Source: Melampsora larici-populina 98AG31 | Lineage: Eukaryota; Basidiomycota; Pucciniomycetes; Pucciniales; Melampsoraceae | Assembly (NCBI RefSeq): GCF_000204055.1 | Contig: NW_006768823.1 | Coordinates: 179,064-243,063, forward strand | Reading direction: 5' to 3' | DNA: 64,000 nt | Shown: in pieces, positions 43,680-53,841 of the stretch | How the letters are laid out: every line of letters starts with the position of its first letter | Numbering within the stretch: position 1 is the first letter of the stretch | The notes under the pieces: model-generated | What the model was told of the DNA's origin: nothing | The model's database searches: none | The model's input: only the letters and a program-made list of their open reading frames with translations | Translations under genes and position numbers: made by a program

Positions 43680-46600
43680 TTACCCTCTCACCCTTCTCCG
43701 TGTCCTTTTATGTCTACTTGATGCGTCTGGAAACTTCTTGTTGAATTCATTTACTAAATCATTACTATTTTTTAAATTAATTTCAGGTTCCCATGAATTG
43801 TGTTCCGTGCTGAATCCTTTCCAAGCTACTAAATATTCCTTCTTCTTGTATCTTTTGCGACAGTCTAAGATTTCAGATACTTCCCATTCCTCATTGTCAT
43901 TGATTGTGATTGCTGAAGGTTCTGTTTGCCGTCTTTCATCAATTGTGTCTTGAGTGTGCTTCTTCAGTAAAGATACGTGAAATACCGGGTGTACGCCCTT
44001 CATGCTGATCTTATACGCTGATCTTGATATTTTTTGAATGATGTTGAACGGGCCAAGCCATTTGTGATCTAATTTTGGGCTTGGTCGCGTAGTTGAGATA
44101 TTTTTTCTGTTAAGCCATACTTGATCTCCCACTTGCCAGTCGGGTGTTGGCCGTACGTTCTTGTCGAAATGGTACTTCATGTCCTCCTGTGCTATGTTCA
44201 AACATTCAGTCAGTTCTTCTTGTACATCATGTAGAGTTTTAAGCCGTGCTTCGACTATTGGTAGACATTGTTCTCTTGACGGTACTCCACTGAAACAAGG
44301 TTCGTAACCGTAGTTTGCCTTGAATGGCGAGACTCCTGTTGATGCGTGATCCCTGTTATTATACGCAAACTCGGCGATCGGTAGTAATGTGTCCCAATTG
44401 TCCTGTTTATAACACACAAAGTGTCGCAGGTATTGTTCAATTACCTTATTGACAATTTCCGTTTGCCCATCTGTGCGTGGGTGATACGCGGTTGAGAGAT
44501 GTAATCGGATGCCTAGTTGTTTGTCTAGTTCTTGTGTAACCTGTGAAACAAATATACTACCTCTATCCGAAATGATCGTCTTAGGTGTGCCGTGGAGTTT
44601 CCATACGTGTTTGATCATCAGGTCGGCTAATTGATCCGAGGTCATAGTTTCTCTGCACGGAATGAAATGGCCCATTTTTGTTAGTCTGTCAACAACCGTC
44701 AGGATGCTATCATTGCCGTTTGACAGAGGTAAACTGGTAATCATGTCATAACTTATGTCGGTCCAGGGTCCCGCCGGTATCGGTAGTGGCTCTAGTGTGC
44801 CAAATGGCTTCTTCGTGCTGGTCTTCATCCTCAGGCATGAGTCGCACCCGTCGACGTATTGGTTAACGTATGCTTTCAGCGAAGGCCATTGGAAGCTTCA
44901 ACGCACTAATCCGAGAGTCTTGGCCCTTCCCGGGTGTCCTGCTATCAAACTGTCATGTCGACTCTTCAGTATGTGGTGCTTGATGTAATCATCGTCTGGT
45001 ACCTCTATCCGGCCTTGATTATACAATACCCCGTCCTTCGCTTTGAATTTGTTCGTCAGCTCGTGGAATTTGGCCGATATGGGGTTTTCGACAGCTTGAA
45101 TTGTATCTTGCAGTCTTGAGCTCTTAAGTGTCGCTGTGCGTATCAGGTTAATGATCTCAGTATCATTCAAAATGGATTCTTCAGTGTCCGTCTCCGTGAT
45201 TCCTAGTATGTCAACCTCGAACCAGTGGTCAGCATCTTCCAATTCAACCTCTTCGTCATCAAAAAACGCTTCAATGCATGCAAGTTCTGGTGGGAATGTG
45301 TCTTCACCGATGTTTTCTGGTCGTAGCATCTGACCGAAAGTCAGCTTCTCTTTCTCACTTGGTGCTAAGTCAGGCCTTCGAGATAAAGCATCAGGTTTGG
45401 TTGCTTGCCGGCCGGGTCGGAACTTGATTTGGAAGTCAAAACAGCCCAGTGTTTCCGCCCAACGGGCTTGCCTCCTAGCTAGCTGCTTCGTGGTCATGAA
45501 TGTCTCGAGGTTGCGGTGGTCGGTGTACACAATGACGTCTAGCCGGTGTGGGTTGCCTTCCAGGTAGTGGCGCCATTCTTTGAAAGAAGCTACAATCGCC
45601 AGCAGCTCTTTATCGAAGATCTCGTAGTTGCGTTCAGCTTGAACCAGAGATCGTGATAAATACACTACCGGGTGCATCTCACCGTCCTCCTTACATACTT
45701 GTGATAGTACCGCTCCCAAGGCAAAATCAGAACAGTCACATTCGAGTACGAAGGGTTTGTACGGGTCCGCGATCTTCAGTATAGGGGCGGATGTAAATGC
45801 AGTCTTTAGAGTGTTGAATGCTGCCTCACATTTAGTGCTCCATACGTACGGGGTCTTGTCACACGTCAGTTCATGTAGGGGTCTAGTTGTTCTGGAAAAC
45901 TGGTTGATGAATCTTTGATAGAAGTTTGAAAAGCCTATGAATCGCTGCAGTTCTGATACATTCTTGGGTGCAGGCCATTCTGCTACTGCTTTCACTTTAG
46001 CCGGGTCCATCTTGATTTTGTTCTTTGAGATTATCAGGCCTAAATATTCGACTTCGGGTTTAGAAAATTCGCACTTCTCAGGTTTAAGCCAGAGTTGATG
46101 CTTTTCGAAGATGTCGAGTATCTTGTTAACCACTTCTTCATGTATTACACCATCCTTTGTATAGATCATAGTGTCGTCTAAAAACACCGCCGCGTCCTTC
46201 CCGATATGAGCAAGAAGGATGTCCTGCATGAAGTATTGGAAATACCCCGGTGCGCCTGTGGGTCCGAACGGCATTGTCAGTGGTGCGAACTGGCCTGCTT
46301 TACATATGAAAGCTAGTTTGTCTTTGTCGCCTCCAGCAACTCGTAAGATCCCGTATGCATTACGCATATCTAATTTAGTGAATTTGTCGGCGTCTAGAAG
46401 GCTATCCACGAGGTCCATAGTAAGAGGCAGGGGATATCTATTATTGACGGTTAATGCATTGAGTTTCCAATAATCGAAACACGGTCTTAAATTACCGTCC
46501 TTTTTTCCCGTGAATAAGACCGGAGCGGCCCAAGGAGATGTTGTTCGGCGTATTGTACCGCTAGCCAGTCCTGCATTCACCATCTCGTCCAAAGCTTGGC

Positions 46601-47801
46601 TTTCCGCTGGTGATAATGGGATTATGCGACTGGCTTGGGGTCGTGCACCTTCAATGAGATCAACTTTAAAATCGTACTTGCGCCTTGGTGGTAATCGCTG
46701 AGCCTTTGATTTCATAAACATATGTAGGTGTCGATGGTAGCAAGATGGTACCATTTTTTCCAAGGGTATAGTTGGAGCTTTCAGTTTCTCGTCGGCTGCT
46801 ATTCGGGCTGACGTCGACCAAGATGCTCTGGCTGCTGATATCTCGAGAGGGCTGCTAGCATTCAAGGGAGACAAAAGCTTGCTAGCTGTTTCAAAGACGG
46901 GGTAGATGGGACGGGTATCGAACTCACATTGCGGGGGCTTGGATGTATTCAATAAGATACTCGCCCCCTCGTCATAGTTCCTAGCGTGCCCTGTGGGCTC
47001 CATTGGGCTTCCAGGGTTATGTTGCGGACTTGACAAAGCTGTTGCGACAGCTGCAATGTGGTCCTTCTTGTTGGGTTCCGGGTTCGTGTCGTGTACGTGT
47101 GTCGGGATGGTGTTGTTCAAAAATGTTTTGGTGTCTGTCTGTAATTTTAGAGGAGGTACAAGCTTGCCAGTCTCTTCTAAGGAATCACGGATTATAGAAT
47201 CAATATCAAACTCACTCTGCGGGGATGTTAATGCATCATTTTGAATGCGCATCCCCTCGTCACGATTCTTAGCGTCCCTCCCAAGTTCCACGTTAGGGTC
47301 CATAGAGGGTTTTGTCAGATCGGACGACTCCAAAGCCACGGAGGCAATTGATGTTCTTTCAGATTGAATCGTGCCGTTTGTCCAGTCGATGGTGTGGTGA
47401 TTCTCGCGTATCCATGGGATACCTAAGATGCCGTCGTAAGTATTCTTGATGTCAATGATAATGAATTTGGTCCGGTGATTGTCATTCTTGATGATGAGGT
47501 CTACTTCATGAGTTGAGCTGGTTGCTGAACCATCAAAGCCTGTAACAGCTCGTGAAGTCTGGGTTGCGTGGGGAAGAAGGTTTGCTTTCCGAGCATATTC
47601 TTCGCCTAAGACATTATGAGTGGCTCCTGAGTCAATTAAGAGACGAGCAGGGGGTGAGTCAATTGGTGTGGCACGGGTTATTTGGGGCAATGAGAATGGG
47701 ACTGAGTAAAACAAGCGTGGATCACGTGAATTGCATTTTACAACAGTGCTAGCCCCTAAATCAATTGCATCTAAAATAACCTCTTTGCTCAAGCTAGGCA
47801 C
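43680..47801 (-). pseudogene. Pol of chromovirus 2: protease, RT, RNase H, integrase, chromodomain; one in-frame stop
   Basis: It has the same domain order as in chromovirus 1: protease LIDSGATHNVLGEEYA, RT with FLDDTM, RNase H LECDCSDFALGAVLS, integrase zinc finger SRHDSLIAGHPGRAK...CDSC, DDE-core VVDRLTK and IISDRGS, and a chromodomain EWEVSEILDC...YLVAWKGF...NSWEPE. It is fused to gag by -1 frameshifting. A TGA at 44898-44900 cuts the integrase zinc-binding region, where chromovirus 1 has Arg-Arg-Ser. A CGA to TGA transition explains it. The frame continues cleanly on both sides. The remainder is intact, so the lesion is probably young. Confidence 0.93.
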
Positions 47802-47831
47802 GACCTTCAGGCTTGAGCGCCTCCATTTTTT
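47787..47831 (-). promoter_or_regulatory. Programmed -1 ribosomal frameshift signal (gag-pol)
   Basis: On the minus strand, codons tca aaa aat give the heptamer A_AAA_AAT (47831-47825). A six-base spacer follows, then an eight-base-pair stem GCTCAAGC (47818-47811) with GCTTGAGC (47794-47787). The gag stop TGA (47809-47807) is in the 16-nt loop. Compared with chromovirus 1, the sixth stem pair changes from G-C to A-U on both sides, so pairing is preserved. Confidence 0.82.
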
Positions 47832-48856
47832 GAATTATCAGATCTACTACTCCCTTCACCTCTATCCTCTTTATCCTCTCCTTTCCCATTCAAAGCTGCC
47901 AACTTCACTTCTAATTCTGCTATCTTAGCTTTATAACTATTCCTTCCCTTCCCTTGACTATCTGATTTGCGGTTAGGGCAGTATGTAGATATGTGACCTT
48001 GTCCGTTGCATCTGAAACAGTGTCCTGTGCGTAATCGTTTGGTACGTTCTTCTTCGGATAGTCTGGTGAATGATGCTGATATGTCCATTGCGTTAGGGTC
48101 GCGGATTACAGGAGCTGAAGCTGTGGACGTGTCAGGTACACCGTGGATCTTGTTGTCTAATTTAATGGCTAAGTTAGAGATTTGTTCAATGCTTGTGAAC
48201 TCTTCTTGACACATAACCATCGCCACCCTAATTTCACGTTTCAAGCCTTGTTCATATTGACTGATCAACGTAGGGGTCTCCCAACCAGTACTAGCCGCAT
48301 GCAGATTGAAATCATGGGTATAAGCTGCTACCGTTGATTTCTGAGTGAGAGCTCGGATTGCTTTTTCAGCTTTGGATTTCTTCTCGGTGTCAAAAAACAT
48401 TGCTTTGAAGTTGCGAACAAGTCGTTCATAGGTGACATTGTGGGCAGTTGACGAGTCAAACAGTTCGTTCGTGAGTGGTTGAGCCCACGCGCTAGCAGTA
48501 CCCGTGAGGTAAGATAGGGTGAAAACTACCTTAGCGCGATCATCCGGAAAAAGGTATGGATGGGCCATCATGTACAATTGTACCTGGCTGGCGAAGACTT
48601 CAGCCGGACCACCACGAGTGCCACTGAATTTATCAGGTGCTGAGACTTTTGGTCCCTTCAGGACAGGGGGATGTTCAGGTCGCACGGTATCGACGGCAGG
48701 GTTGTTTCCGCCGTTAGACGCCACCGATTGGGAGGCTATCATAGCCTCTAAAAGCTCTTCGGCTTGTCTGCCTCTAGCTTTGGCCTGTTCATGAAGTTGT
48801 CGCTCTTCGTTCAACGAGGTCTGTAAGTTTGCGATTTGTCGTTGTATTTCTTCCAT
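47807..48856 (-). CDS. Gag of Ty3/gypsy chromovirus 2
   Basis: 349 residues from the first ATG (MEEIQRQIANLQ). A coiled-coil-like N-terminus is followed by a gag domain with DKFSGTRGGPAEVFASQVQL and FFDTEKKSKAEKAIRAL. One CCHC knuckle, CFRCNGQGHISTYC, precedes a basic tail ending SKNGGAQA, which is encoded over the frameshift signal. The frame is open for about 65 further codons upstream to a TAA with no ATG. Part of that extension (TTSPSYRTPADDVESDSES) resembles the chromovirus 1 extension. It is otherwise uninterrupted. Confidence 0.93.
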   Translation of the reverse strand: MEEIQRQIANLQTSLNEERQLHEQAKARGRQAEELLEAMIASQSVASNGGNNPAVDTVRPEHPPVLKGPKVSAPDKFSGTRGGPAEVFASQVQLYMMAHPYLFPDDRAKVVFTLSYLTGTASAWAQPLTNELFDSSTAHNVTYERLVRNFKAMFFDTEKKSKAEKAIRALTQKSTVAAYTHDFNLHAASTGWETPTLISQYEQGLKREIRVAMVMCQEEFTSIEQISNLAIKLDNKIHGVPDTSTASAPVIRDPNAMDISASFTRLSEEERTKRLRTGHCFRCNGQGHISTYCPNRKSDSQGKGRNSYKAKIAELEVKLAALNGKGEDKEDRGEGSSRSDNSKNGGAQA

Positions 48857-49198
48857 GATGTCTGAGTTCGAATCACTCAAATGCGGGGTAGTAGAAGTAT
48901 CGAGAGGGTTTGATCTTCCTTCAACTACGGATGTGTATGATTCGCTGTCTGACTCGACGTCGTCGGCGGGGGTTCTGTATGAGGGAGACGTGGTAATAGG
49001 ATTCCGAGGGGTTCGATGCAGGTCTGTTGAGTATCTTGAGGTTTAGTAGAAATAAGGTTACGGCTGAATCTAATTGGTGAACCTTGATTATTGAGATGGG
49101 GATTAACCGGATCTGAGTTTGGGGTTCTGGGTTCTTCGAGAAAATCTGATATCGTGGGTTCTAGTCTAGAGTTGATTCCTTAACGCTTGTCGATTTGG

Positions 49199-49294
49199 AT
49201 CCGACAATATGTTAGGACTGCTCTTGGGGTTTGGTTCTGACGGAGGGTTAAGGAGTCTTCCGTATATCTATCCTAGTAATGCAAATTGTCGGAT
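49199..49294 (-). promoter_or_regulatory. Self-priming pair: LTR start of R and primer-binding site
   Basis: On the minus strand ATCCGACAAT in the 5' LTR (49294-49285) is complementary to ATTGTCGGAT (49208-49199), one base after the LTR. The spacing matches chromovirus 1: U3 is 111 against 110 bp, and R-U5 is 85 against 84 bp. TCCACGTTGTAC lies upstream at 49330-49319, as in chromovirus 1. Confidence 0.75.
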
Positions 49295-49405
49295 GAAGAA
49301 GAAAGAGAGGCTCTCGCCGTACAACGTGGACTACACTATGAGGTATCTGTGATATGTAGCATCGGGCCTTTCACATCCTGTTACATGCTGTATAGGATCA
49401 TAACA
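49210..49405 (-). repeat. 5' LTR of chromovirus 2
   Basis: A 196-bp LTR nearly identical to 43398-43593 and followed by the GTAAA target duplication at 49406-49410. It carries the predicted promoter motif and start of R on the minus strand. Confidence 0.96.
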
Positions 49406-49703
49406 GTAAAGCTATTGGTTTTGACCAAGTGTCTGTTCAGATCTCTGTCAAAACCGATAGAAATTGCATTGCAGACAAATTATTGGTTATGAAAGAGAAA
49501 CATATCTACAATTTATATCACAAAGTATCTTTAGAGAAGACATCTTTGAGGCTTTGCTGCTTGGCAGCTTTGAAACGGACTAAGAGACAATGTCTTACAG
49601 AGGCACTAATGGTGTGTTCAAACCCTTTGATTTCATCACTTGGATCTTAACCAAGATATCCTAACATAATTTCTGAGGCTTTGAGGAAGGCTTTGTGAGT
49701 TGG

Positions 49704-50531
49704 TCAAGGTGGCAGTGGTGTGATTTCAACTTCATTGTTTTCTTTCATAACCTCTTGTATACTTTCAAAAATCTCTTTGGGTGTCCATTCTTCTAAGACA
49801 CCTGAATGTTCACCAACTGGCATGAGGAGGTCAGAGATCAACATTCGATTTGGTTTATGGACAATATTCAAACTTTCAAGACTGTACAAGTTGGATTTTG
49901 TAGTGACTCTAGCTTCTTCATCAATGATTGGAACCAAATTTAGATCATGAGGATTGAAATTATCATCTTGATTCATGACTGATCCGTCTGGATCTCAATC
50001 AGAAAGAATACCAGACTTTCTCCAGCAGTTTGTGATTGTTGTGTTGGAGACCCTAAACCAGGCCTCAGAAGCAAGTTTCATTGCATGCAGTTGATGACTC
50101 TTGTAGATCTCAACATATTGAGATTTTGCGCTTGTAACAATCAATCACATAATTGATAAATTCAGATTGATAGTAGCACTTGAGATTGGCAATAATTCCT
50201 GCATTGAGTGGTTGGACGTGAGATGTAAGATTTGGGGCAAAGAATTCCAGACAGATGTTTGTGAAAGGTCTGTCTGGGTTGACTGAGTGACCAGAAAAGT
50301 TGTCAAGAAAAAGTAAAATCTTGTGGTCCTTCAATCTAAGCTCTTGGTACCATTATTTGATCCACTTGCAAGAAAGTCCTGTCTGCATCCAGGCTTTTGT
50401 GTTGTTTTAATAGTAAAAGCCAAGTTGCTCACCTGTCTTTCCTTGAAAGCAGACAGGCTTATGAGGGTTTGGCTGCAAAACTTCCGTACAGTTCCGTTTT
50501 TCTGGGAATAAAGTTGAAAAACTTCATTCAC
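49704..50531 (-). pseudogene. pogo/Tigger-like DDE transposase, C-terminal remnant
   Basis: A cut-and-paste transposase of the DDE_1 (CENP-B/jerky/Tigger) type. 50531-50334 reads FKERQVSNLAFTIKTTQKPG. 50334-50110 holds the second catalytic Asp in KILLFLDNFSGH, followed by FFAPNLTSHVQPLNAGIIAN, which is strongly diagnostic. A frame change and stops follow near 50110; another frame continues with ASEAWFRVSNTTITNCWRKS, as in the family. 49976-49704 forms an acidic C-terminal piece. The N-terminal DNA-binding helices and first Asp are not recognisable. It is non-functional. Confidence 0.8.
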
Positions 50532-50561
50532 TTAGAATGAGCTTCATGGTCACACTTTTGT

Positions 50562-50903
50562 TCAAGATGCAAAGGCCGTAGAATCACTATTTGCTTTCAC
50601 CGTCACTGGACTTGGCTGGTCAGCCTTGAGGAGTAGGACCTCCAACATGGCCTTCTCCTGCTTGTCAAACTCAATGGCGGCACAGGATACATCTCCAATT
50701 TGTTTGATGTGCTCCACTAACCTCGACTCATCAACAAGGTTTGCTGTTATATCCATGAATTGCTTGTCAGCTTTGGTGAGTCTCTTTTCTGAGCTGAGCA
50801 GCTCTTTCAAAGGTTTTAAGTGAGCATTGTTCTTGGTTTGTAAGGTTTCAAATCCTTTTTCAATGTGACAAATATTGAATTTGGAAAGATCCCTGGGAAG
50901 CAT
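50562..50903 (-). CDS. Hypothetical ORF inside the pogo-like element
   Basis: 113 codons, uninterrupted. The composition looks protein-like with a predicted helical stretch (LLSSEKRLTKADKQFMDI...LVEHIKQIGDVSCAA). It lies upstream of the transposase remnant on the same strand. It may be a decayed N-terminal transposase region or a separate small ORF. I recognise no domain. Confidence 0.35.
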   Translation of the reverse strand: MLPRDLSKFNICHIEKGFETLQTKNNAHLKPLKELLSSEKRLTKADKQFMDITANLVDESRLVEHIKQIGDVSCAAIEFDKQEKAMLEVLLLKADQPSPVTVKANSDSTAFAS

Positions 50904-51054
50904 TTTATCAGAATTGATGATTACAATTGCAAGGTGATGAACATTGTGTGATAAACGAGTTAAGATGTGGAACTACACCAATTGTAGAGACAAAAACATG
51001 CAAAAAACAAACAAAAGATGTACAAAAACCCAGAACCACCACTGCCAGCATAGA

Positions 51055-51233
51055 TGCCTCGGGTTGAGAAATCCGAGGCATCATCGGAGGCAAATCCTCG
51101 GACAGACCTTGTCCGAGGTTTTTGCCCAAGGTATTTTTTTGCCCTGAGAATTACCTCGGATCAAAACCTTGGGAAGCTTCTGTCCGAGGTTGTGCATCCG
51201 AGGATACCTCGGATTACAAAATCCGAGGTAAAT
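51055..51233. mobile_element. Palindromic CCTCGG-rich miniature element
   Basis: About ten copies of CCTCGG or its complement CCGAGG occur in 180 bp. Both ends are themselves hairpins (cctcgg...ccgagg), and the left half pairs with the right half. For example, tcctcggacaga on the left corresponds to tctgtccgaggt on the right. Internal and outer inverted repeats together form a fold-back structure. No target duplication was resolved. It lies inside the pogo-like element. Confidence 0.65.
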
Positions 51234-51440
51234 ATGTTGGTGGTGCACAAGTCACATGACCCACTATGTTATTGGGTTTGAACTTGGGATCTTGAAAAAA
51301 AAGTATTGGTTATTGGGTTTGACAAAGGTATTGGTTATGGACTGATTTCCCTGCAAATAAAAAATATTCGACTGAAAAAGTATCAGTTTTCCGAGAGTAT
51401 TGCTTTTGACACAAATTGGTTTTGAACAAGTCAACTGTAT

Positions 51441-52568
51441 ATTGAAACTGAGATGTCTAGTAGCAACACCCAAACCCCGCCGCAGCACGGCGGATTTTGG
51501 GTTCACGGAGGCAGCGGTGCAATCGACCCCAGTTTCAAGTCGACCTCACCGCATCACTACCACAGTGAGAAAAATTCTCAAGGGGACCGCGGCCCGCTTG
51601 AGACCATTGCAGCGCCCTGCAGACTGGGGTTTTTTTCACTAAATTCGAAATAAACAAATGGCCGCCAAAAAAAATCCAAGCTCGCTTTTAACGGACAAAG
51701 TGGAAGGATTCATAGCACAGAATGCATCTGAGAAATAATTTGAGAAAAGAAAATTCAAGACAGAACTTGAATTTGAGGAGGACAGAGGAGAAATTTAAGT
51801 GGAAAGGGGATTTGATTGAAGGGGTGATAGGATTGGGAGATTGCTAAAGGCCTTGTTCTATTCTATTACCAAGGATTCAACTCTGAGATAGTGCTTTGGA
51901 ATCAATATTCTGATTCACATTCACTTAAAAGTTGATAAAAATTGATTGATCAAGTTGAACCACCGATTTCCACTTAAACCTTTTACAAATTCTCTGTTTT
52001 TTTGGTTCCCTTCATCTTGATTGATTTTCACCACTTTTCAATCACATCTTCAATCGATCCTTTGGTTTCATTCTTGAATGAATTCATCAAACATGTTCTT
52101 TGATCTATTGGTTAAGTACAGCCTTTGATCAATTTGTTATATATTTCTGCATTGGTCCGTTACTTTTGTTCTTGAATTGATCTGAACCTCTTCTTCAACC
52201 AAAAGATGTTATTAGTATGACATCATTGGCTTTTAAATCATCAATTGTATCAACTTTCCTCAGTATGATTCAGTCCAGTTGATTAAGTATACATCACTGA
52301 TTGCCTTATATGGTTAAACAATATCTAGATAGCAGGAAAATATCATTCAACTATCTTGTTTTGCTCTTTGAGCCCAACTGGGCCCCTGGGTTCCCCCTGG
52401 GCTCCCGTCAATGGGGCAGCGGCGGGTCAGACCCCAGTAAAAACCGGGACCCGGCGCGCTTTTATCCCAGTGCCACTTCAGTAGACTGAGGGCGCGGCGG
52501 GACCCTCGCACTGCCCCAGTTTTCCGCGGTGGGGTTTGGGTGTTGCTAGCAGTCATCTTGAGATTGAA
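51441..52568. mobile_element. 1.1-kb non-autonomous element with GC-rich inverted ends
   Basis: The left end has tagtagcaacacccaaaccc near 51458-51478. The right end has, inverted, gggtttgggtgttgctagca at 52532-52551. Similarity extends outward through gatgtct/agtcatc and a degenerate ttgaaactgag. GC-rich blocks (51470-51630 and 52370-52530) flank an AT-rich centre with no ORF. Its left end starts within about 5 bp of the pogo-like element's right TA, so the two are adjacent or one targeted the other. Confidence 0.6.
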
Positions 52569-52901
52569 GTGTATTATTTCAACAAAATATGGATCTACTC
52601 AAATTCCTTCATGTCCTGTGAAGATAAATGTGAGAAACAAAAACATGCACATGCATTCCTTGGGATAGACCCAACACACCCGTTAGGGTTTACTATATGA
52701 CTCTTGCTTATCTTCTTTACACATTGCAATCCCATTTTTTAAGCATGCAAGTAAGGGAAGCAAACTACATTCCAATGCATGATGTATTGATGTTACCAAT
52801 GGGATTCTGATTGGGTTCTACATGGGGTTCAGTGTCACTCCTGATGTCTCCTATTTGCTTAGACCACATGAGCTCCAAGGCAAGATTTCCAAAAACTATG
52901 G
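52569..52901. other. Intergenic gap between two elements
   Basis: AT-rich, with no ORF or repeat recognised. Confidence 0.4.
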
Positions 52902-53230
52902 GTGCAATCAGGACTCCGGAATGCCCCTATAAAGGGTAGTGATCTAAAGAAGTCCCTTTTTGACTTCCGCGGAGTTAAAATTCATGGGATTATACACAGC
53001 TTGCTTTGATTCTGCCCGTTTCTGCCTTCTGTTATCATTGGTTTTTGTGATCCATTCCAGCCTTTGAAAGTCTCAAGAAAGTCCAAGGATAACTTAAGAC
53101 CCTCTTAAAGGTATGGGTGAAGCCAGGAACCGAATTAGCCATTTGGCAGAGGTGGGGATCCACGGAAGTCAAAAAGGGACTTTTTCAGATCACTACCCTT
53201 TATAGGGGCATTCCGGGGTCCTGTGCAATC
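52902..53230. mobile_element. MITE with 8-bp target duplication (family M2)
   Basis: The element is 52910-53222. The inverted ends AGGACTCCGGAATGCCCC and GGGGCATTCCGGGGTCCT continue for about 65 bp (ctataaagggtagtgatct...cccttttt gacttcc). GTGCAATC flanks both sides (52902-52909 and 53223-53230), so an 8-bp duplication, as in hAT-type elements, is likely. A ninth matching base leaves 9 bp (Mutator-like) possible. There is no ORF. Confidence 0.82.
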
Positions 53231-53235
53231 ACTTA

Positions 53236-53546
53236 GGGTGTGTTCACTTAAGGAATTTCTGACCAAAAATCACATTCTGTAAATTTTTCAATGCAAAAAT
53301 GAAACATGCACCACCAAATAGACACTTTAGAATTGCAGAATGTGATTTCTCACCAGAAATTGCTGAAGTGAACGCGCCCACTTAAGGAATTTCTGACCAG
53401 AAACCACATTCTGTAAATTTTTTAATGCAAAAATGAAACATGCACCACCAAATGGACACTTTAAATTTTGCAAAATGTGATTTCTCACCAGAAATTGCTT
53501 AAGTGAACACGCCCTAAGGAATTTTTGACCAGAAATCACATTCTGT
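53236..53546. mobile_element. Tandem MITE array (family M1, copies 2-4)
   Basis: 53236-53379 is a full 144-bp unit related to 40099-40243. 53380-53514 is a second unit lacking its first ten bases, joined directly so that the right end of one serves as the left end of the next. 53515-53546 is a further left-end fragment. All share tttctgacca(g/a)aaatcaca. Copies 1 and 2 have the same central sequence, caccaccaaatagacacttt; copy 3 has one change in it (caaatggac). Confidence 0.82.
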
Positions 53547-53841
53547 CCTTTTTTGTGTCTTCTCAATGACTCTCAACAGTAGTTGTTTTTGAGTAATCCC
53601 ACTGATTGTCTTCTTTCTTCTCCATGATACACCAATCCTACTGGCTTGATGAAAATGGACCGGGGTGGAATTCCATTTGACTTGGGTTTTGTTCATGAGA
53701 AACATAGAATTACATTTCATTGATGGTTGGGAGATCAAGAGATGATTACATATGAATTGATCATTCCTCAAGATAGCCACCCAAGAAAGATGTGGTTGAT
53801 CAGTGATGTGATTAGTAAAGAAAGACCCATGATGATGAATT

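Larger units (their letters stand above)
49411..51437 (-). mobile_element. Main body and right terminus of the pogo-like transposon
   Basis: With 43354-43397 this makes an element of about 2.1 kb that was split by chromovirus 2. The right end GGTTTTGAACAAGTCAACTG is followed by TA. Subterminal copies of a tattggtt(t/a)t...gac motif occur at both ends (49413-49430, 51300-51345). The transposase remnant lies inside on the minus strand, and a palindromic CCTCGG-rich element is inserted upstream of it. Confidence 0.72.

Noticed and set aside
53327..53566. 79-codon minus-strand ORF
   Set aside because: It is the MITE array read through in one frame; the repeated peptide simply mirrors the repeated DNA.
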